This document shows, in pieces, positions 7,156 to 7,440 of a stretch of DNA of 7,440 nucleotides. Under the pieces are notes generated by a model that worked only from the letters and a program-made list of their open reading frames with translations, was not told the origin of the DNA and searched no databases. Within the stretch, counting starts at the first letter, position 1, and each line of letters begins with the position of its first letter. The stretch covers positions 1-7,440 of the forward strand of contig CAZFAP010000206.1 of the NCBI GenBank assembly GCA_964516325.1, written 5' to 3'. The position numbers were made by a program, and so were the translations under genes. This DNA is from CAZFAP01 sp964516325. GTDB lineage: Bacteria > Auribacterota > JABMQX01.

Positions 7156-7357
7156 GCGTTTTCATCTTGCGTTTGCGTCGCCGGGCATTTCCGGACGGTG
7201 GGCCGACTGTACGCAGACGCGCAGGGCATCGTGCCGCCCACAGAACGCAGGCTGGGACCCAAGCGACCGTTTCACCGGGGAGCGGTATGATGGACGTGCC
7301 ATGCCACCAATCGGGGTGATGCCACAGTGAGTTATGTATAGCCCCTGGCCGGTGAAA

Positions 7358-7440
7358 ATGTCAAGAAGAAGGTGGAAACGGGTGTGGCTGTACCTTAGTG
7401 GTGTGATCTGGCTGGAGTGGGGGGCGGGCGCCAGGGGAAG
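7358..7440 (+). CDS. Start of an unidentified gene, possibly membrane or secreted, cut by the right edge
   Basis: An open frame runs from ATG 7358 to the edge and gives 27 codons: MSRRRWKRVWLYLSGVIWLE and then WGAGARG. Several basic residues followed by a hydrophobic stretch (VWLYLSGVIWL) look like a signal peptide or first membrane segment. In-frame starts at ATG 7334 and GTG 7352 are also possible, with a stop just before at 7328. The Shine-Dalgarno site is weak. Too little is present to name a function, and a chance open frame cannot be excluded. Confidence 0.35.
   Translation, partial: MSRRRWKRVWLYLSGVIWLEWGAGARG

Larger units (their letters stand above)
7061..7357. other. Divergent non-coding region between kinase-like gene and right-hand gene
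   Basis: About 300 bases without a supported gene. It holds the terminator-like hairpin at 7124-7155, and an arm pair GCGTTTGCGT (7169-7178) and ACGCAGACGC (7211-7220) that can form a ten-base helix with one mismatch. It also holds a direct repeat ATGCCAC (7301-7307 and 7319-7325) flanking an inverted CACC/GGTG, which could be an operator. No clear -35/-10 pair was found on either strand; TATGTAT at 7333-7339 is the best -10-like run on the + strand. Confidence 0.4.

Overview
The window is GC-rich, protein-dense bacterial DNA with no rRNA, tRNA, CRISPR array or transposase that I can see. The mix of proteins suggests a free-living bacterium of the Planctomycetota/PVC type, or a similar metagenome lineage such as Hydrogenedentota, Sumerlaeota or Acidobacteriota. 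The mix is an apiosidase-like (DUF4038) glycoside hydrolase, two Tat-signal redox-type proteins (an iron-sulfur aldo/keto reductase and a DUF362 protein), and a DUF6599 protein fused to a formylglycine-generating-enzyme-like (SUMF1) domain. That placement is inference from gene content only.

Layout: bases 2-5147 hold four genes on the + strand: the 3' part of a DUF4038/GH140-like glycoside hydrolase (its 5' end lies outside the window), an exported two-cluster [4Fe-4S] aldo/keto reductase, the DUF6599-SUMF1 fusion, and the Tat-exported DUF362 protein. The gaps are 76, 8 (or a 4-base overlap) and 79 bases, so the first three look co-transcribed. DUF362 may also have its own promoter. Bases 5148-5296 are a convergent spacer. 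On the - strand, 5297-7060 encodes a large P-loop protein whose C-terminal third resembles the ATP-dependent PEP carboxykinase / HPr kinase fold, joined to a long N-terminal region I do not recognise. Bases 7061-7357 are a non-coding divergent region with a strong terminator-like hairpin read in the - direction inside the leader of the kinase-like gene. A new + strand gene, possibly with an N-terminal membrane segment, seems to begin at about 7358 and runs off the end.

Working together: three or four of the + strand products are predicted to act outside the cytoplasm. The aldo/keto reductase has lost two of the four classical catalytic residues and carries eight ferredoxin-type cysteines, and the SUMF1 domain lacks one of the two key cysteines of true formylglycine-generating enzymes. 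The cluster therefore looks like an exported carbohydrate/redox or binding module whose proteins have drifted from their textbook reactions. The kinase-like gene is separate, on the opposite strand, with a possibly attenuated leader. No classical defence, mobile or biosynthetic system is evident.
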